Shown piece after piece: positions 38,185-48,593 of a DNA stretch of 64,000 nt. Positions within the stretch are counted from its first letter, which is position 1. Every line of letters begins with the position of its first letter. Location of the stretch: positions 186,001-250,000 of the forward strand of contig NZ_LZGW01000045.1 in assembly GCF_001690275.1 (NCBI RefSeq), written 5' to 3'. This stretch comes from Gilliamella sp. WF3-4. Its GTDB lineage: Bacteria; Pseudomonadota; Gammaproteobacteria; Enterobacterales; Orbaceae. The notes beneath the pieces were generated by a model. It searched no databases and was not told the origin of the DNA. It saw only the letters and a program-made list of their open reading frames with translations. The position numbers and the translations under genes are program-made.

Positions 38185-40818
38185 ATGAATACAAAAACAC
38201 CTGAATTGCAACCTATTGCCAAAAATCGGCTTGATTATAAAGTGCCCGATTTTACCATTACCGATATTGATCTTGATTTTGATTTAGCACCAGAAATAAC
38301 AACAGTAACCGCTCGTAGCCGTGTGCTTCAAAAAAATAATCAAGCGAATGATTTAATTTTAGACGGTGAAGATCTTAAGTTGATATCGGTGAATATTAAT
38401 GAGCAACCATGGCATGATTATCAACTCACTAAAACAGGATTAGTTATTCAAAATGTTCCTACAGAATTTACTTTAACTATTGTTAATGAAATCAAACCAA
38501 TTGTTAATACTGCACTGGAAGGTTTATATGTATCAGGCGATGCGCTTTGTACCCAATGCGAAGCGGAAGGATTTTGCCATATAACCTATTATCTTGACCG
38601 GCCTGATGTGCTTGCACGTTTTTCAACGCGTATTACAGCGAATAAACAATGCTACCCTTTCCTACTTTCTAACGGTAACCGTATTGCACAAGGCGAACTT
38701 GCCGATGGACGCCATTGGGTTCAGTGGCAAGATCCTTTTCCTAAACCTGCCTACTTATTTGCGCTCGTTGCTGGTGATTTTGATATTTTAAAAGACCAAT
38801 TTATCACACAATCAAAACGGAAAGTGGATTTAGAAATTTATGTTGATAAAGGTAACTTAGATCGTTCGCACTGGGCGATGACAAGCTTAAAAAATGCCAT
38901 GCGTTGGGACGAAACGCGTTTTGGGCTTGAATATGATCTAGATATTTTTATGATTGTTGCTGTTGATTTTTTCAATATGGGAGCAATGGAAAACAAAGGT
39001 TTAAATATCTTTAACTCAAAATATGTGCTTGCCAAACCTCAAACGGCAACAGATGATGACTACCTAGGCATTGAAGGTGTGATTGGTCATGAGTATTTTC
39101 ACAATTGGACAGGCAATCGAGTTACTTGTCGTGATTGGTTCCAACTCAGCTTAAAAGAAGGATTAACCGTCTTTCGGGATCAGGAATTTAGCGCTGATAT
39201 GGGATCACGTGCAATAAAACGTATTGAAGATGTCAAACTTTTACGTACCGTGCAATTTGCTGAAGATGCCAGCCCAATGTCTCATCCGATTCGCCCAGAT
39301 CAAGTTATTGAAATGAATAACTTTTATACAGTAACTGTATATGAAAAAGGGGCCGAAGTTATCCGTATGATGCACACCTTACTAGGGGAGGACAAATTCC
39401 AAGCGGGAATGAAACTCTATTTTAAACGCCATGATGGTTGTGCTGCAACTTGTGATGATTTTGTGGCTGCCATGCAAGATGCCTCGGGTATTGATTTAAC
39501 CCAGTTTAAATTATGGTACAGTCAATCTGGTACACCAGAGCTAACCGTCACCGATAATTATGATGAAACAAAACAACAATATTCCCTGACAGTAGAACAA
39601 TGTACACCTGCAACTCAAGATCAGGCACAAAAACAAGCACTGCATATTCCACTTAATATCGAATTATATCGGCATAATGGTGATATAATTGCATTACAAT
39701 ACCAAGGCAAACCTATTCACCACATTTTAAATTTAACGCAGAGCAAACAACAATTTATTTTTGATAATGTGGCTGAAAAACCAATTATTTCATTATTACG
39801 TGATTTTTCTGCGCCTGTTAAGTTAGCTTATGATTATCAAGATAATGATCTTATATTCCTAATGCAACATGCGACTAATGCTTTTAGCCGTTATGATGCT
39901 GCTCAAATGCTATTAGCAAAATATGTTCGTTTAAATGTAAAAAATTATCAGGAAAATCAAAATCTAACCCTACCTGATACTGTATTAGATGCCTTTAGAG
40001 CTGTATTATTATCAGAAAATACCGATCCTTTCCTTATTGCCTTAATATTAACCTTACCATCTGAAAACGAGTTGGCTAATTTATTTACTGTGGTTGATCC
40101 TATTGCTATTTACCAAGTTCGCCACTTTTTATTAACACGTTTTGCTAATGAGCTTAACGATGAATTAGGTGCAATCTATAACAACAATAAAACCCCACAA
40201 TATCAGATCGAACATAACGATATTGCTAAACGGTCACTTAAAAACTGTTGTTTAACTTTATTAGCCTATGCGGATGATAATTCGCGCGCTAATACACTAG
40301 TTAGACAGCAATATCATCAAGCAAATAATATGACTGATTGTTTAGCTGCCTTAAATGTGGCGGTAAAAGCGGAACTTAATTGTCGAATTGAATTATTAGC
40401 TGACTTTGATAACAAATGGCACCAAGATGGACTAGTTATGGATAAGTGGTTAGCGTTAAACGCAACAAGCCCAGACAAAAACGTCCTTGTTACAGTGAAA
40501 AAGTTGCTTACCCACCGCTCATTTTCACTGAGTAATCCAAACCGAATTCGTGCATTAATTGGTGCCTTTGTCAATAACAATCCTGTCGCATTTCATGCGC
40601 AAGATGGTAGTGGTTATCAATTTCTAGTTGAAATACTCACTGAATTAAATCAGAAAAATCCACAAGTATCGGCGCGATTAATCGATCCCCTTATTCGATT
40701 TAAACGTTATGACGAAAAACGCCAACTACAAATGCGAAAAGCGCTTGAAACATTGCTTAAAATTGAAAATTTATCTAAAGATCTATATGAAAAAATTAGC
40801 AAAGCTTTAGAGGAATAA
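38185..40818 (+). CDS. pepN: Aminopeptidase N
   Basis: M1-family zinc aminopeptidase, cytoplasmic, 877 residues. The exopeptidase motif GAMEN is in FNMGAMENKGLNIFN. The zinc site is HEYFHNWTGNR followed 18 residues later by the third ligand in LKEGLTVF. YEKGAEVIRMMHTLLG carries the conserved catalytic tyrosine. The C-terminal half is the long helical superhelix typical of the gammaproteobacterial subfamily. A hairpin follows the stop. Confidence 0.97.
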   Translation: MNTKTPELQPIAKNRLDYKVPDFTITDIDLDFDLAPEITTVTARSRVLQKNNQANDLILDGEDLKLISVNINEQPWHDYQLTKTGLVIQNVPTEFTLTIVNEIKPIVNTALEGLYVSGDALCTQCEAEGFCHITYYLDRPDVLARFSTRITANKQCYPFLLSNGNRIAQGELADGRHWVQWQDPFPKPAYLFALVAGDFDILKDQFITQSKRKVDLEIYVDKGNLDRSHWAMTSLKNAMRWDETRFGLEYDLDIFMIVAVDFFNMGAMENKGLNIFNSKYVLAKPQTATDDDYLGIEGVIGHEYFHNWTGNRVTCRDWFQLSLKEGLTVFRDQEFSADMGSRAIKRIEDVKLLRTVQFAEDASPMSHPIRPDQVIEMNNFYTVTVYEKGAEVIRMMHTLLGEDKFQAGMKLYFKRHDGCAATCDDFVAAMQDASGIDLTQFKLWYSQSGTPELTVTDNYDETKQQYSLTVEQCTPATQDQAQKQALHIPLNIELYRHNGDIIALQYQGKPIHHILNLTQSKQQFIFDNVAEKPIISLLRDFSAPVKLAYDYQDNDLIFLMQHATNAFSRYDAAQMLLAKYVRLNVKNYQENQNLTLPDTVLDAFRAVLLSENTDPFLIALILTLPSENELANLFTVVDPIAIYQVRHFLLTRFANELNDELGAIYNNNKTPQYQIEHNDIAKRSLKNCCLTLLAYADDNSRANTLVRQQYHQANNMTDCLAALNVAVKAELNCRIELLADFDNKWHQDGLVMDKWLALNATSPDKNVLVTVKKLLTHRSFSLSNPNRIRALIGAFVNNNPVAFHAQDGSGYQFLVEILTELNQKNPQVSARLIDPLIRFKRYDEKRQLQMRKALETLLKIENLSKDLYEKISKALEE

Positions 40819-40826
40819 GTTGCAAA

Positions 40827-40859
40827 ATATCATCCTGTTACAGTGTTTCAGGATGATAT
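40827..40859. terminator. Hairpin after pepN
   Basis: Eleven-base stem ATATCATCCTG / CAGGATGATAT with an 11-base loop, nine bases after the pepN stop. No clear T run follows. Confidence 0.55.
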
Positions 40860-40882
40860 AAAGCTAATGCTAAATCAAATTG

Positions 40883-40922
40883 TTATACTAAAATGCATAG
40901 TTTCCTGAAACTTTTTTACAAC
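40883..40922 (+). repeat. Dispersed intergenic repeat family 1, copy B
   Basis: TTATACTAAAATGCATAGTT, then TCCTGAAACTTTTTTACAAC. Closest to copy A (three mismatches in the first 29 bases). Ends 21 bases upstream of the rhodanese start codon. Confidence 0.65.
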
Positions 40923-40943
40923 TATTTTAATGAGTTTTAAATA

Positions 40944-41273
40944 ATGACTATACAAGAAATCACGCCAATTGAGCTTATAAACAAATTAAACCAGCAAGAT
41001 AAACTATTTTTGCTTGATGTGCGTGAAGCCAATGAAGTGGCTATTTGCGGTATTCACAACGCAATTCATATCCCAATGAATACTATCCCATTATATCTAG
41101 ATAAAATTCCAGATGAAATTGATATTGTAATTTATTGCCATCACGGCAGGCGTAGTTTAGCTGTTGTCCATTTTTTAGTAGAAAATGGCTTCGATCCTAA
41201 CAGGCTATATAACCTTGCAGGTGGGATTGATGCTTGGGCTGTAATGATTGATAAACAAATGCCAAGATATTAA
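40944..41273 (+). CDS. Single-domain rhodanese-like sulfurtransferase (GlpE-like)
   Basis: 109 residues, one rhodanese domain. LFLLDVREANEVAICGI at about 21-37 is the CDC25/rhodanese N-terminal motif; the active-site loop is VIYCHHGRRSLAV with catalytic Cys65 and an arginine-rich anion cradle; the C terminus NLAGGIDAWA is conserved. It transfers sulfur from a donor such as thiosulfate to a thiophilic acceptor in the cytoplasm. Size fits GlpE, but no glpG or glpR lies nearby and the loop differs from E. coli GlpE, so I give no symbol. Confidence 0.85.
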   Translation: MTIQEITPIELINKLNQQDKLFLLDVREANEVAICGIHNAIHIPMNTIPLYLDKIPDEIDIVIYCHHGRRSLAVVHFLVENGFDPNRLYNLAGGIDAWAVMIDKQMPRY

Positions 41274-41428
41274 AGCCCCCGTTATCAAACGAGCTTGATT
41301 TAGTTATCGTTTATTATTGATGCATAATTCTAATAACTATTTGATTATGCGTTTAATAGATTTCTTTATTCACAAATATCAAGTAAAATAAGCGAAATTA
41401 TACTAATTTAGTAGTCTAGGAAGTCACT

Positions 41429-42244
41429 GTGGCGAGCGAATTACCGAAAAATCTGGTCGAAATTCATGACATGTCTTTTTATCGTGGAACGCGACCTATT
41501 TATAAAAATATGAGTTTGAATGTCCCTAAAGGCAAAGTGACAGCAATAATGGGACCTTCAGGAATTGGTAAAACCACACTACTACGGCTTATTGGGGGGC
41601 AATTAAAACCTCAGTCAGGACAAATTTTATTTGATGGTGAAGACATCCCTTGCATGTCTCGATCTAGACTTTATGAAGTCCGTAAACGTATGAGTATGTT
41701 ATTTCAATCAGGTGCATTATTTACTGATTTATCTGTATTTGATAATGTGGCTTATCCGTTACGTGAACACCTTAACTTACCTGAGCCTGTGTTGCATAAT
41801 TTAGTTTTAATGAAGCTACAAGCTGTTGGATTGCGTGGTGCTGCACATATGATGCCATCGGAATTATCTGGAGGAATGGCAAGGCGTGCAGCTTTGGCGC
41901 GTGCTATTGCACTTGATCCGGATTTAATTATGTTTGATGAACCTTTTGCTGGACAAGATCCTATATCAATGGGTGTTATAGTTAAACTTATCGCTGAAAT
42001 TAACCAATCATTAGGATTAACCTGCATTGTTGTTAGCCACGATGTAAACGAAGTGCTCAGTATTGCTGATTACGCTTATATTGTTGCTGAACAACATATT
42101 ATTGCCGGTGGCACATCACAACAATTACGTGATAATGACGATTTACGAGTTAAACAATTCCTTGATGGATTGGCAGATGGTCCTGTGCCTTTTCATTATC
42201 CTGCTGATGATTATAAATTAGACCTAAGCAGAGGTATAAAATAA
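41429..42244 (+). CDS. mlaF: Phospholipid transport ATP-binding protein MlaF
   Basis: ATPase of the Mla system, which moves phospholipids between the outer-membrane complex and the inner membrane. 271 residues from a GTG start with GGAAGT upstream. Walker [14 protein letters not shown] (about 43-55), ABC signature [18 protein letters not shown], Walker [14 protein letters not shown], and a C-terminal extension ([17 protein letters not shown]) typical of MlaF, which binds MlaB. First gene of mlaFEDCB; its last base is the first base of mlaE. Confidence 0.96.
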   Translation: MASELPKNLVEIHDMSFYRGTRPIYKNMSLNVPKGKVTAIMGPSGIGKTTLLRLIGGQLKPQSGQILFDGEDIPCMSRSRLYEVRKRMSMLFQSGALFTDLSVFDNVAYPLREHLNLPEPVLHNLVLMKLQAVGLRGAAHMMPSELSGGMARRAALARAIALDPDLIMFDEPFAGQDPISMGVIVKLIAEINQSLGLTCIVVSHDVNEVLSIADYAYIVAEQHIIAGGTSQQLRDNDDLRVKQFLDGLADGPVPFHYPADDYKLDLSRGIK

Positions 42245-43023
42245 TGTTGAATTTATTAGCAAAATTAGGGCGATGTTTTATCAATATTATTTCGATGATT
42301 GGCCGTTCTGGCGTTATGCTTTTTGGTGCATTAATTGGTAAACCACAATTTAATAAACAATTTCCATTATTAGTCAAACAATTTTACTTTGTTGGCGTTC
42401 AATCACTAACGATTATTATGGTTTCTGGCCTTTTTATTGGCATGGTACTTGCCTTACAAGGCTACTTTATATTAACTACGTTTGGTGCCGAAGCAAGCCT
42501 TGGAATGATGGTCGCACTTGCCTTACTTCGTGAACTCGGCCCTGTTGTTGCAGGCTTGCTGTTTGCAGGCCGTGCGGGTTCAGCATTAACGGCTGAAATA
42601 GGTTTAATGAAAGCAACTGAACAGTTATCAAGCATGGAAATGATGGCGATTGATCCATTACGACGTATTATTGCTCCACGTTTTTGGGCTGGTTTTTTTA
42701 GTATGCCGTTTTTAACAGCAATTTTTGTCACAGTCGGCATTTTAGGTGGTGCACTTGTTGGTGTTGATTGGAAAGGGATTGATTCAGGCTTTTTTTGGTC
42801 ATCCATTCAAAGTAGTGTTAATTGGTGGCATGATTTGGGCAATTGTTTTGTAAAAAGCTTTGTATTTGCTATCGCTAGCACTTGGATTGCACTTTTTAAT
42901 GGTTATGATTGTGTACCAACATCAGAAGGAATTAGCCGAGCAACAACGAACACCGTTGTTTATTCATCATTAATTATTTTGGGGTTAGATTTTATTTTAA
43001 CCGCATTAATGTTTAGTCATTGA
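42244..43023 (+). CDS. mlaE: Phospholipid transport permease MlaE
   Basis: 259-residue integral membrane permease. [20 protein letters not shown] is the MlaE/TGD1 family signature, followed by [20 protein letters not shown] and [17 protein letters not shown]. Five or six spans. The start overlaps the mlaF stop (TAATG), so the two are translationally coupled. Confidence 0.96.
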   Translation: MLNLLAKLGRCFINIISMIGRSGVMLFGALIGKPQFNKQFPLLVKQFYFVGVQSLTIIMVSGLFIGMVLALQGYFILTTFGAEASLGMMVALALLRELGPVVAGLLFAGRAGSALTAEIGLMKATEQLSSMEMMAIDPLRRIIAPRFWAGFFSMPFLTAIFVTVGILGGALVGVDWKGIDSGFFWSSIQSSVNWWHDLGNCFVKSFVFAIASTWIALFNGYDCVPTSEGISRATTNTVVYSSLIILGLDFILTALMFSH

Positions 43024-43034
43024 GGTCATTAAAC

Positions 43035-43625
43035 ATGAGTCGTAAAATTGAAATTACAGTAGGATTATTCATGGTGCTGGTCATTTGTTCAGTGCTATTT
43101 TTATGCTTTAGAGTCGCTGATCCAACATCATTTGCTAGCCATAATTCCTTTCGGGTTTATGCTGTATTTGATAACATTGGTGGGTTAAAAGCTCGATCGC
43201 CTATCAAGATCGGTGGTGTAGTGATTGGGCGAGTTAGTGATATTTCGTTAAGTTCACCAAATAACGATGAGTACAAGCCGTATGTAGCTATGGATATAGA
43301 TACTCAGTATAACAAAATTCCAAGTTCAAGTTCTCTTGCAATTAAGACATCTGGAATACTTGGCGAACAGTATATTGATATCAATATAGGTGTTGATAGA
43401 GAAACGGAATTAAGTATTGACTCACTAGATGTTGATCCAGATATTTTGGCTAAGGCAGAAAAAAATAAAACTCCACCGTACTTAGTTGAAGGTTTTGTTG
43501 TGCACAACACAACGCCTGCAATTGTTTTAGAAGATCTTATTGGTAAATTTCTTTACAGCATAGGTGGTTCATCAGATAAAGACAAAGATGATAAAGATAA
43601 AAAACAAGATATAAATGAAAACTAA
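43035..43625 (+). CDS. mlaD: MCE-domain substrate-binding protein MlaD
   Basis: 196 residues from the ATG at 43035, giving MSRKIEITVGLFMVLVICSV, with AGG nine bases upstream; an upstream in-frame TTG is unlikely. One N-terminal membrane anchor, then an MCE domain: VYAVFDNIGGLKARSPIKIG, IGRVSDISL, and SLAIKTSGILGEQYIDI. MlaD forms the hexameric periplasmic ring bound to MlaFE. The C-terminal tail is Lys/Asp-rich (DKDKDDKDKKQD). Confidence 0.95.
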   Translation: MSRKIEITVGLFMVLVICSVLFLCFRVADPTSFASHNSFRVYAVFDNIGGLKARSPIKIGGVVIGRVSDISLSSPNNDEYKPYVAMDIDTQYNKIPSSSSLAIKTSGILGEQYIDINIGVDRETELSIDSLDVDPDILAKAEKNKTPPYLVEGFVVHNTTPAIVLEDLIGKFLYSIGGSSDKDKDDKDKKQDINEN

Positions 43626-43634
43626 GGAGTTAAC

Positions 43635-44276
43635 ATGTTAAACAAATTTAAAACAACCCTTTTTTTAGCATTAGCTTTATTGTTTAGTGCTAATACATTC
43701 GCGGAAAATGATCCCTATAAAGAGATGCAAGTAGCCGCCGATAAAATTTTTACCACAATGCAGTCGCAATCATCGGTGATTAAATCAAATCCAAACAGAC
43801 TTAAAGACATTGTTAGACAAGATTTATTACCTTATGTACAAGTAAAATACGCTGGTGCGTTAATTTTAGGGAACTACTACAAAAGTGCAAGCGAAGCGCA
43901 GCGAACAGCCTATTTTGATGCTTTTGAAAACTATTTAGTACAAACTTTTGCACAAGCGCTTTCAATGTATAATGGTCAACAATATCAAGTTGAGGCAGCA
44001 AAAGATTTAACGGGGAAAAATCTTATTTCTATTCGTGTACTCTTAATCCAACCAAACCAAGGTCAACCTTTACGCATTGATTTTCAATGGCGTAAAAACA
44101 CTGTAACTGGCGAATGGAAAGCCTATGATTTAGTTGCCGAAGGTGTAAGCATGATCAGCACTAAACAAAATGAATGGTCATCAATTTTACGTCAAGGTGG
44201 TATTGATGCATTGACGAAACAATTAACCGAGCTTTCAAATCGCAAGATTGATCCAAATACGAAACCAAAAGGCTAG
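43635..44276 (+). CDS. mlaC: Periplasmic phospholipid shuttle MlaC
   Basis: 213 residues with a Sec signal peptide (MLNKFKTTLFLALALLFSAN, cleavage after TFA). MlaC-fold signatures: DIVRQDLLPYVQVKYAGALI, RTAYFDAFENYLVQTFAQAL, and the C-terminal YDLVAEGVSMISTKQNEW. It carries phospholipid between MlaA-OmpC and MlaD. Ten bases after mlaD. Confidence 0.96.
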   Translation: MLNKFKTTLFLALALLFSANTFAENDPYKEMQVAADKIFTTMQSQSSVIKSNPNRLKDIVRQDLLPYVQVKYAGALILGNYYKSASEAQRTAYFDAFENYLVQTFAQALSMYNGQQYQVEAAKDLTGKNLISIRVLLIQPNQGQPLRIDFQWRKNTVTGEWKAYDLVAEGVSMISTKQNEWSSILRQGGIDALTKQLTELSNRKIDPNTKPKG

Positions 44277-44282
44277 TTTAAA

Positions 44283-44555
44283 ATGTCGCGAATCACAACA
44301 GAAAAACAACAAGATGTATTGTGTTTATTTGGTGAGCTAGATGTTCACTCATTAAACGATCTGTGGTCTACACAAAATACCATATTAAATGGTGTAAAAC
44401 ACATTGATGTAGGGCAACTTACTCGTGTTGATTCTTCAGGACTCGCGACTTTAGTTTATTTTTGCAATAAATATAACGTAGAGCTTAAAGGCATTAATCC
44501 TCAGTTACAAACATTATTGACGCTGTATGATCTACAACAGGTAATTAACAGCTAA
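44283..44555 (+). CDS. mlaB: STAS-domain subunit MlaB
   Basis: 90-residue cytoplasmic STAS protein that binds MlaF and is needed for MlaFE assembly and activity. GELDVHSLNDLW and VDSSGLATLVYFCNKY (conserved serine region) mark the fold. Last gene of the Mla operon, six bases after mlaC; a small hairpin overlaps its stop. Confidence 0.92.
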   Translation: MSRITTEKQQDVLCLFGELDVHSLNDLWSTQNTILNGVKHIDVGQLTRVDSSGLATLVYFCNKYNVELKGINPQLQTLLTLYDLQQVINS

Positions 44556-44568
44556 CACATTAGCTTTT
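44550..44568 (+). terminator. Weak intrinsic terminator after mlaB
   Basis: AGCTAA / TTAGCT stem with loop CACA and a short T run, overlapping the mlaB stop codon. Stem is only six bases. Confidence 0.4.
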
Positions 44569-44605
44569 ATACAGAACGCCTAATCACCTGAAAGTTTTTT
44601 GACAA
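44567..44605 (+). repeat. Dispersed intergenic repeat family 1, copy C
   Basis: TTATACAGAACGCCTAATCA, then CCTGAAAGTTTTTTGACAA. Lies between mlaB and ibaG, ending 41 bases before the ibaG start. Confidence 0.65.
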
Positions 44606-44646
44606 AAAATAATCCCCATAATTTATATTAGTGATGAGAATGAAGA

Positions 44647-44904
44647 ATGGATAAACAAGAAATTATAGATAAATTAAAAAGTTCACTTGAGCTTGATGAT
44701 GTACATGTGCTGACCGATGATGGTAGTCATTTTCAAGTTATTGCAGTAGGTGAATTATTTGCTGATTTAAATCGAGTAAAAAAACAACAAGCTATTTATG
44801 CCCCTTTGGCAGAATTTATTAATGATAACCGCATTCATGCACTTTCTATAAAAACCTATACTCCCACTGAGTGGCAACGTGAACGTAAGCTTATGGGATT
44901 ATAA
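44647..44904 (+). CDS. ibaG: BolA-family protein IbaG
   Basis: 85 residues, BolA fold. [20 protein letters not shown] and the conserved [16 protein letters not shown] near the end are characteristic of IbaG (YrbA), an acid-stress and iron-sulfur-linked partner of monothiol glutaredoxin. It follows mlaB as in E. coli. In E. coli murA comes next; here prlC does. Confidence 0.95.
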   Translation: MDKQEIIDKLKSSLELDDVHVLTDDGSHFQVIAVGELFADLNRVKKQQAIYAPLAEFINDNRIHALSIKTYTPTEWQRERKLMGL

Positions 44905-45000
44905 GTATTCCCTTGCATGAAATTCTCTTGAATTATTCACCTTTGCCATCATATTATGTTCTATTAATAGACAACACCATTTGTATAAAGGTATCTCAAC

Positions 45001-47028
45001 ATGACTAATCCATTACTAACAGATGTACCATTACCGCTTTTTTCTCAAATTAAACCTGAACATGTCTTACCTGCCACACAAGAGGCGCTAAAAAATTGTC
45101 GAAATACTATTGAAACCGTACTTAAACAAAATAGTAAATATACTTGGGATAATTTGATCCAGCCCATTGATGAAGTAGACGAAAAATTTAGTCGAGCTTG
45201 GTCTCCTGTTAGCCATCTTAATTCAGTTAAAAATAGCTCAGAATTACGTGAAGCCTATGAAGCTTGTCTACCCTTACTTTCTGAGTACGGTACATGGGTT
45301 GGGCAACATAAGCCTTTATATCAGGCCTATAAACAACTCAAAGAAAGCGAACAATACGCAACGTTAAGCAAAGCACAGAAAAAAGTTATTGATAATGCAT
45401 TACGTGATTTTGAATTATCCGGAATTGGTTTACCTGATGATAAACAAAAACGCTACGGTGAAATTGTCGCAAAATTATCAGAATTATCATCAAAATATAG
45501 TAATAATGTACTAGATGCGACTATGGGTTGGTCAAAACTGATTACTGATATCAAAGAGCTGTCTGGTATGCCTGAAAGTGCGCTTGCAGCAGCACAAGAA
45601 CAAGCTAAAATTAAAGGCAAAGAGGGGTGGTTGCTGACATTGGATATACCAAGTTATCTTCCTGTGATGACTTATTGTGATAATCGTGATTTACGGTTTG
45701 AGCTTTACCAAGCTTATAACACGCGTGCATCCGACCAAGGACCAAATGCGGGTAAATGGGATAATACAGAGATCATTAAGCAAATTCTGGACCTACGTTA
45801 CGAGCTAGCACAATTATTAGGTTTCAAGACTTATGCAGACAAATCACTGGCAACAAAAATGGCTAAATCCACAACGCAAGTCATCGAGTTTTTAAGCGAT
45901 TTAGCAACTAAGGCCAAGCCACAAGGTGAAAAAGAGCTAGCTGAACTAAAACGCTATGCGTATGAATTTTTTGGTGCCAGTGATATTAAACCATGGGATA
46001 TTGCTTATTATAGTGAAAAGCAAAAACAGTATTTATATGCTATTAATGATGAAGAGTTACGGCCTTATTTTCCGCAGCAACGAGTAATTAATGGTTTATT
46101 TGAAGTAGTACATCGTATTTTCGGTATTACAGCCAAAGAGCGAAAAGGCATTGAAGTTTGGGATCCAGAAGTCAAATTTTATGATCTTTATGCTGCTAAT
46201 GGCGAATTAAAAGGTAGCTTCTATCTTGATTTATATGCACGTGAACACAAGCGAGGTGGTGCTTGGATGGATGATTGTATTGGTCGCATGCGTTTTGCTG
46301 ATGGTCATATACAAAAACCTGTTGCTTATTTAACTTGTAACTTCAATCGCCCAATTGGAGATAAACCAGCACTGTTTACTCATGACGAAGTCACCACATT
46401 ATTCCATGAATTCGGTCACGGATTACACCATATGTTAACCGAAATTGATGTTTCATCAGTCGCTGGTATTAATGGCGTGCCGTGGGATGCTGTTGAGTTG
46501 CCAAGCCAATTTTTAGAAAACTGGTGCTGGCAACCCGAAGCGCTTGCATTTATATCCGGTCATTATCAAACAGGTGAACCATTACCCGCAGAAATGCTAG
46601 AAAAGATGCTAGAAGCTAAAAATTATCAAGCTGCGTTATTTATTTTACGGCAATTGGAATTCGGTCTTTTTGATTTTAAATTACATACACAAAAAGATCC
46701 CGATATTTTAAACACATTAGCTGAAGTCAGAAAACAAGTTGCTGTTGTTCCTACTGTTGAATGGGGACGCTTTCCTCATGCTTTTAGCCATATTTTTGCT
46801 GGGGGGTATGCGGCAGGTTATTACAGTTACTTATGGGCAGAAGTTTTATCTGCTGATGCATTTTCACGTTTTGAAGAAGAAGGTATCTTCAATGCGAAAA
46901 CAGGTAATGCATTTCTTGACAATATATTGTCACAAGGCGGTAGCGATGAACCAATGATGCTATTTAAAAGCTTCCGAGGTCGCGAACCTCAACTTGATGC
47001 GCTACTTCGTCACTATGGTATCAAGTAG
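45001..47028 (+). CDS. prlC: Oligopeptidase A
   Basis: M3-family zinc metallopeptidase degrading cytoplasmic peptides, including cleaved signal peptides. 675 residues. Zinc motif [15 protein letters not shown] (HEFGH, about 465-469) with the third ligand in [14 protein letters not shown]-terminal [20 protein letters not shown] matches the family. The rsmJ start codon lies inside its last codons, as in related genomes. Confidence 0.97.
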   Translation: MTNPLLTDVPLPLFSQIKPEHVLPATQEALKNCRNTIETVLKQNSKYTWDNLIQPIDEVDEKFSRAWSPVSHLNSVKNSSELREAYEACLPLLSEYGTWVGQHKPLYQAYKQLKESEQYATLSKAQKKVIDNALRDFELSGIGLPDDKQKRYGEIVAKLSELSSKYSNNVLDATMGWSKLITDIKELSGMPESALAAAQEQAKIKGKEGWLLTLDIPSYLPVMTYCDNRDLRFELYQAYNTRASDQGPNAGKWDNTEIIKQILDLRYELAQLLGFKTYADKSLATKMAKSTTQVIEFLSDLATKAKPQGEKELAELKRYAYEFFGASDIKPWDIAYYSEKQKQYLYAINDEELRPYFPQQRVINGLFEVVHRIFGITAKERKGIEVWDPEVKFYDLYAANGELKGSFYLDLYAREHKRGGAWMDDCIGRMRFADGHIQKPVAYLTCNFNRPIGDKPALFTHDEVTTLFHEFGHGLHHMLTEIDVSSVAGINGVPWDAVELPSQFLENWCWQPEALAFISGHYQTGEPLPAEMLEKMLEAKNYQAALFILRQLEFGLFDFKLHTQKDPDILNTLAEVRKQVAVVPTVEWGRFPHAFSHIFAGGYAAGYYSYLWAEVLSADAFSRFEEEGIFNAKTGNAFLDNILSQGGSDEPMMLFKSFRGREPQLDALLRHYGIK

Positions 47029-47746
47029 TTCTAACTTAGCTCAGTTAACACAATTAGCTGAGCAATGGTTATTAGCCCATGCCGATCTTCCGTTTACGCT
47101 AGTTACCCAAAATAATCGACTTGAGTTACAAAAAACAGACGAACCAAAATTAGGCTCTATCTGTGTTAATTTTGTTTCTGGCGCGATGGCTCATCGTCGC
47201 CAATTTGGCGGTGGTCGTGGCGAGGCAATCGCTAAAGCAGTAGGTGTAAAAGGTGAGTATTTACCCTCAGTTATTGATGCAACTGCGGGACTTGGTCGTG
47301 ATGCCTTTGTTTTAGCATCTATTGGTTGTCATGTCACTATGTTTGAGCGGCATCCTGTCGTTGCCGCATTATTAAGCGATGGTTTACAACGTGCCTACCA
47401 AGATCTCGATATAGGTCACTGGATTGAGCAACATTTACACTTAATTTATGATTCAAGCATTGAGGGATTGAGGGCTTACCCTGAAAAACCAGATGTTGTT
47501 TATCTTGATCCGATGTTTCCACATCGGCAAAAAAGTGCGCTTGTCAAAAAAGAGATGCGCATTTTTCAACAGCTAGTTGGTAGTGATAGTGATGCTGATA
47601 GTTTATTAACACCAGCAAGGCAATTAGCCCGGAAACGAGTTGTGGTAAAACGACCTGATTATGCGCCATTTTTAGCTAACCAAAAGCCAACAGCTGAAAT
47701 TAAAACTAAAAATCACCGCTTTGATATCTATACACCTTTAAAGTAA
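47015..47746 (+). CDS. rsmJ: 16S rRNA (guanine1516-N2)-methyltransferase RsmJ
   Basis: SAM-dependent methyltransferase modifying G1516 of 16S r[41 protein letters not shown] (motif I), [20 protein letters not shown] (catalytic motif) and the final HRFDIYTP are all diagnostic. The start is uncertain: ATG 47015 (243 aa) overlaps prlC by 14 bases, ATG 46997 by 32; neither has a clear ribosome site. I chose the shorter overlap. Probably translated by coupling from prlC. Confidence 0.93.
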   Translation: MVSSSSNLAQLTQLAEQWLLAHADLPFTLVTQNNRLELQKTDEPKLGSICVNFVSGAMAHRRQFGGGRGEAIAKAVGVKGEYLPSVIDATAGLGRDAFVLASIGCHVTMFERHPVVAALLSDGLQRAYQDLDIGHWIEQHLHLIYDSSIEGLRAYPEKPDVVYLDPMFPHRQKSALVKKEMRIFQQLVGSDSDADSLLTPARQLARKRVVVKRPDYAPFLANQKPTAEIKTKNHRFDIYTPLK

Positions 47747-47765
47747 TAGGGAATATTTTTAAATT

Positions 47766-48455
47766 ATGCGATTAGATAAATTTCTTGCTCATCATTTAGG
47801 CGCCAGTCGTACTATTGTAAACAAAGAACTCAAAGCTAAAAAAGTGACTGTCGATGGTGAGATTATCAAATCAGGTGCGTATCAATTATCGCCAGATCAA
47901 TTAGTTGAATATGATGGTTATCAAATTGAACAAGTGACCAACCAACGCTATTTTATGCTCAATAAACCGCAAGGCTATGTTTGTTCGACCAATGATCCCG
48001 ATCATCCAACAATTCTTTATTTTATTGATGAGCCGATGCCTGAAAAATTACATGCAGCAGGAAGGCTTGATCTTGATACTACTGGGCTTGTTTTGCTTAC
48101 AGATGATGGTAAGTGGTCACACCGAATTACATCCCCTAAACATCATTGTGAAAAAATTTATGTAGTCACCGTTGAACAACCATTAAAAGTTGAGCTCATT
48201 GATATATTTAAAAAAGGCATTCAATTGAAAAGTGAAAAGTCACTCACTAAACCTGCAAAACTAACCATTATTGATGATTTTCATGCTGAATTAATCATTA
48301 GCGAAGGTCGCTATCATCAAGTAAAACGGATGTTTGCAGCGGTTAATAATCACGTAATTGCGTTGCATCGAAAACAAATCGGTAACGTGATCCTTGATAT
48401 ACCGGAGGGAGAATATCGACCATTGACTCAAGATGAAATTCATTCTTTTAGCTAA
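47766..48455 (+). CDS. rsuA: 16S rRNA pseudouridine(516) synthase RsuA
   Basis: 229 residues. N-terminal S4 RNA-binding domain ([20 protein letters not shown]), then the RsuA catalytic domain with [20 protein letters not shown] and the aspartate motif [38 protein letters not shown] is the C-terminal family signature. The order rsuA-bcr is conserved in enterobacteria. Confidence 0.97.
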   Translation: MRLDKFLAHHLGASRTIVNKELKAKKVTVDGEIIKSGAYQLSPDQLVEYDGYQIEQVTNQRYFMLNKPQGYVCSTNDPDHPTILYFIDEPMPEKLHAAGRLDLDTTGLVLLTDDGKWSHRITSPKHHCEKIYVVTVEQPLKVELIDIFKKGIQLKSEKSLTKPAKLTIIDDFHAELIISEGRYHQVKRMFAAVNNHVIALHRKQIGNVILDIPEGEYRPLTQDEIHSFS

Positions 48456-48593
48456 TATCAATTGTCGCAATGATAAGTCGTTAAGATGAGGCATTCTATT
48501 TATATTTATAGATACTTTAAAGTTAGCCACACCGCAAAAATTAAGCTTGTCCTTAATTAAATTTTATATAAAAGCCGTAAAAAGGAACAATTT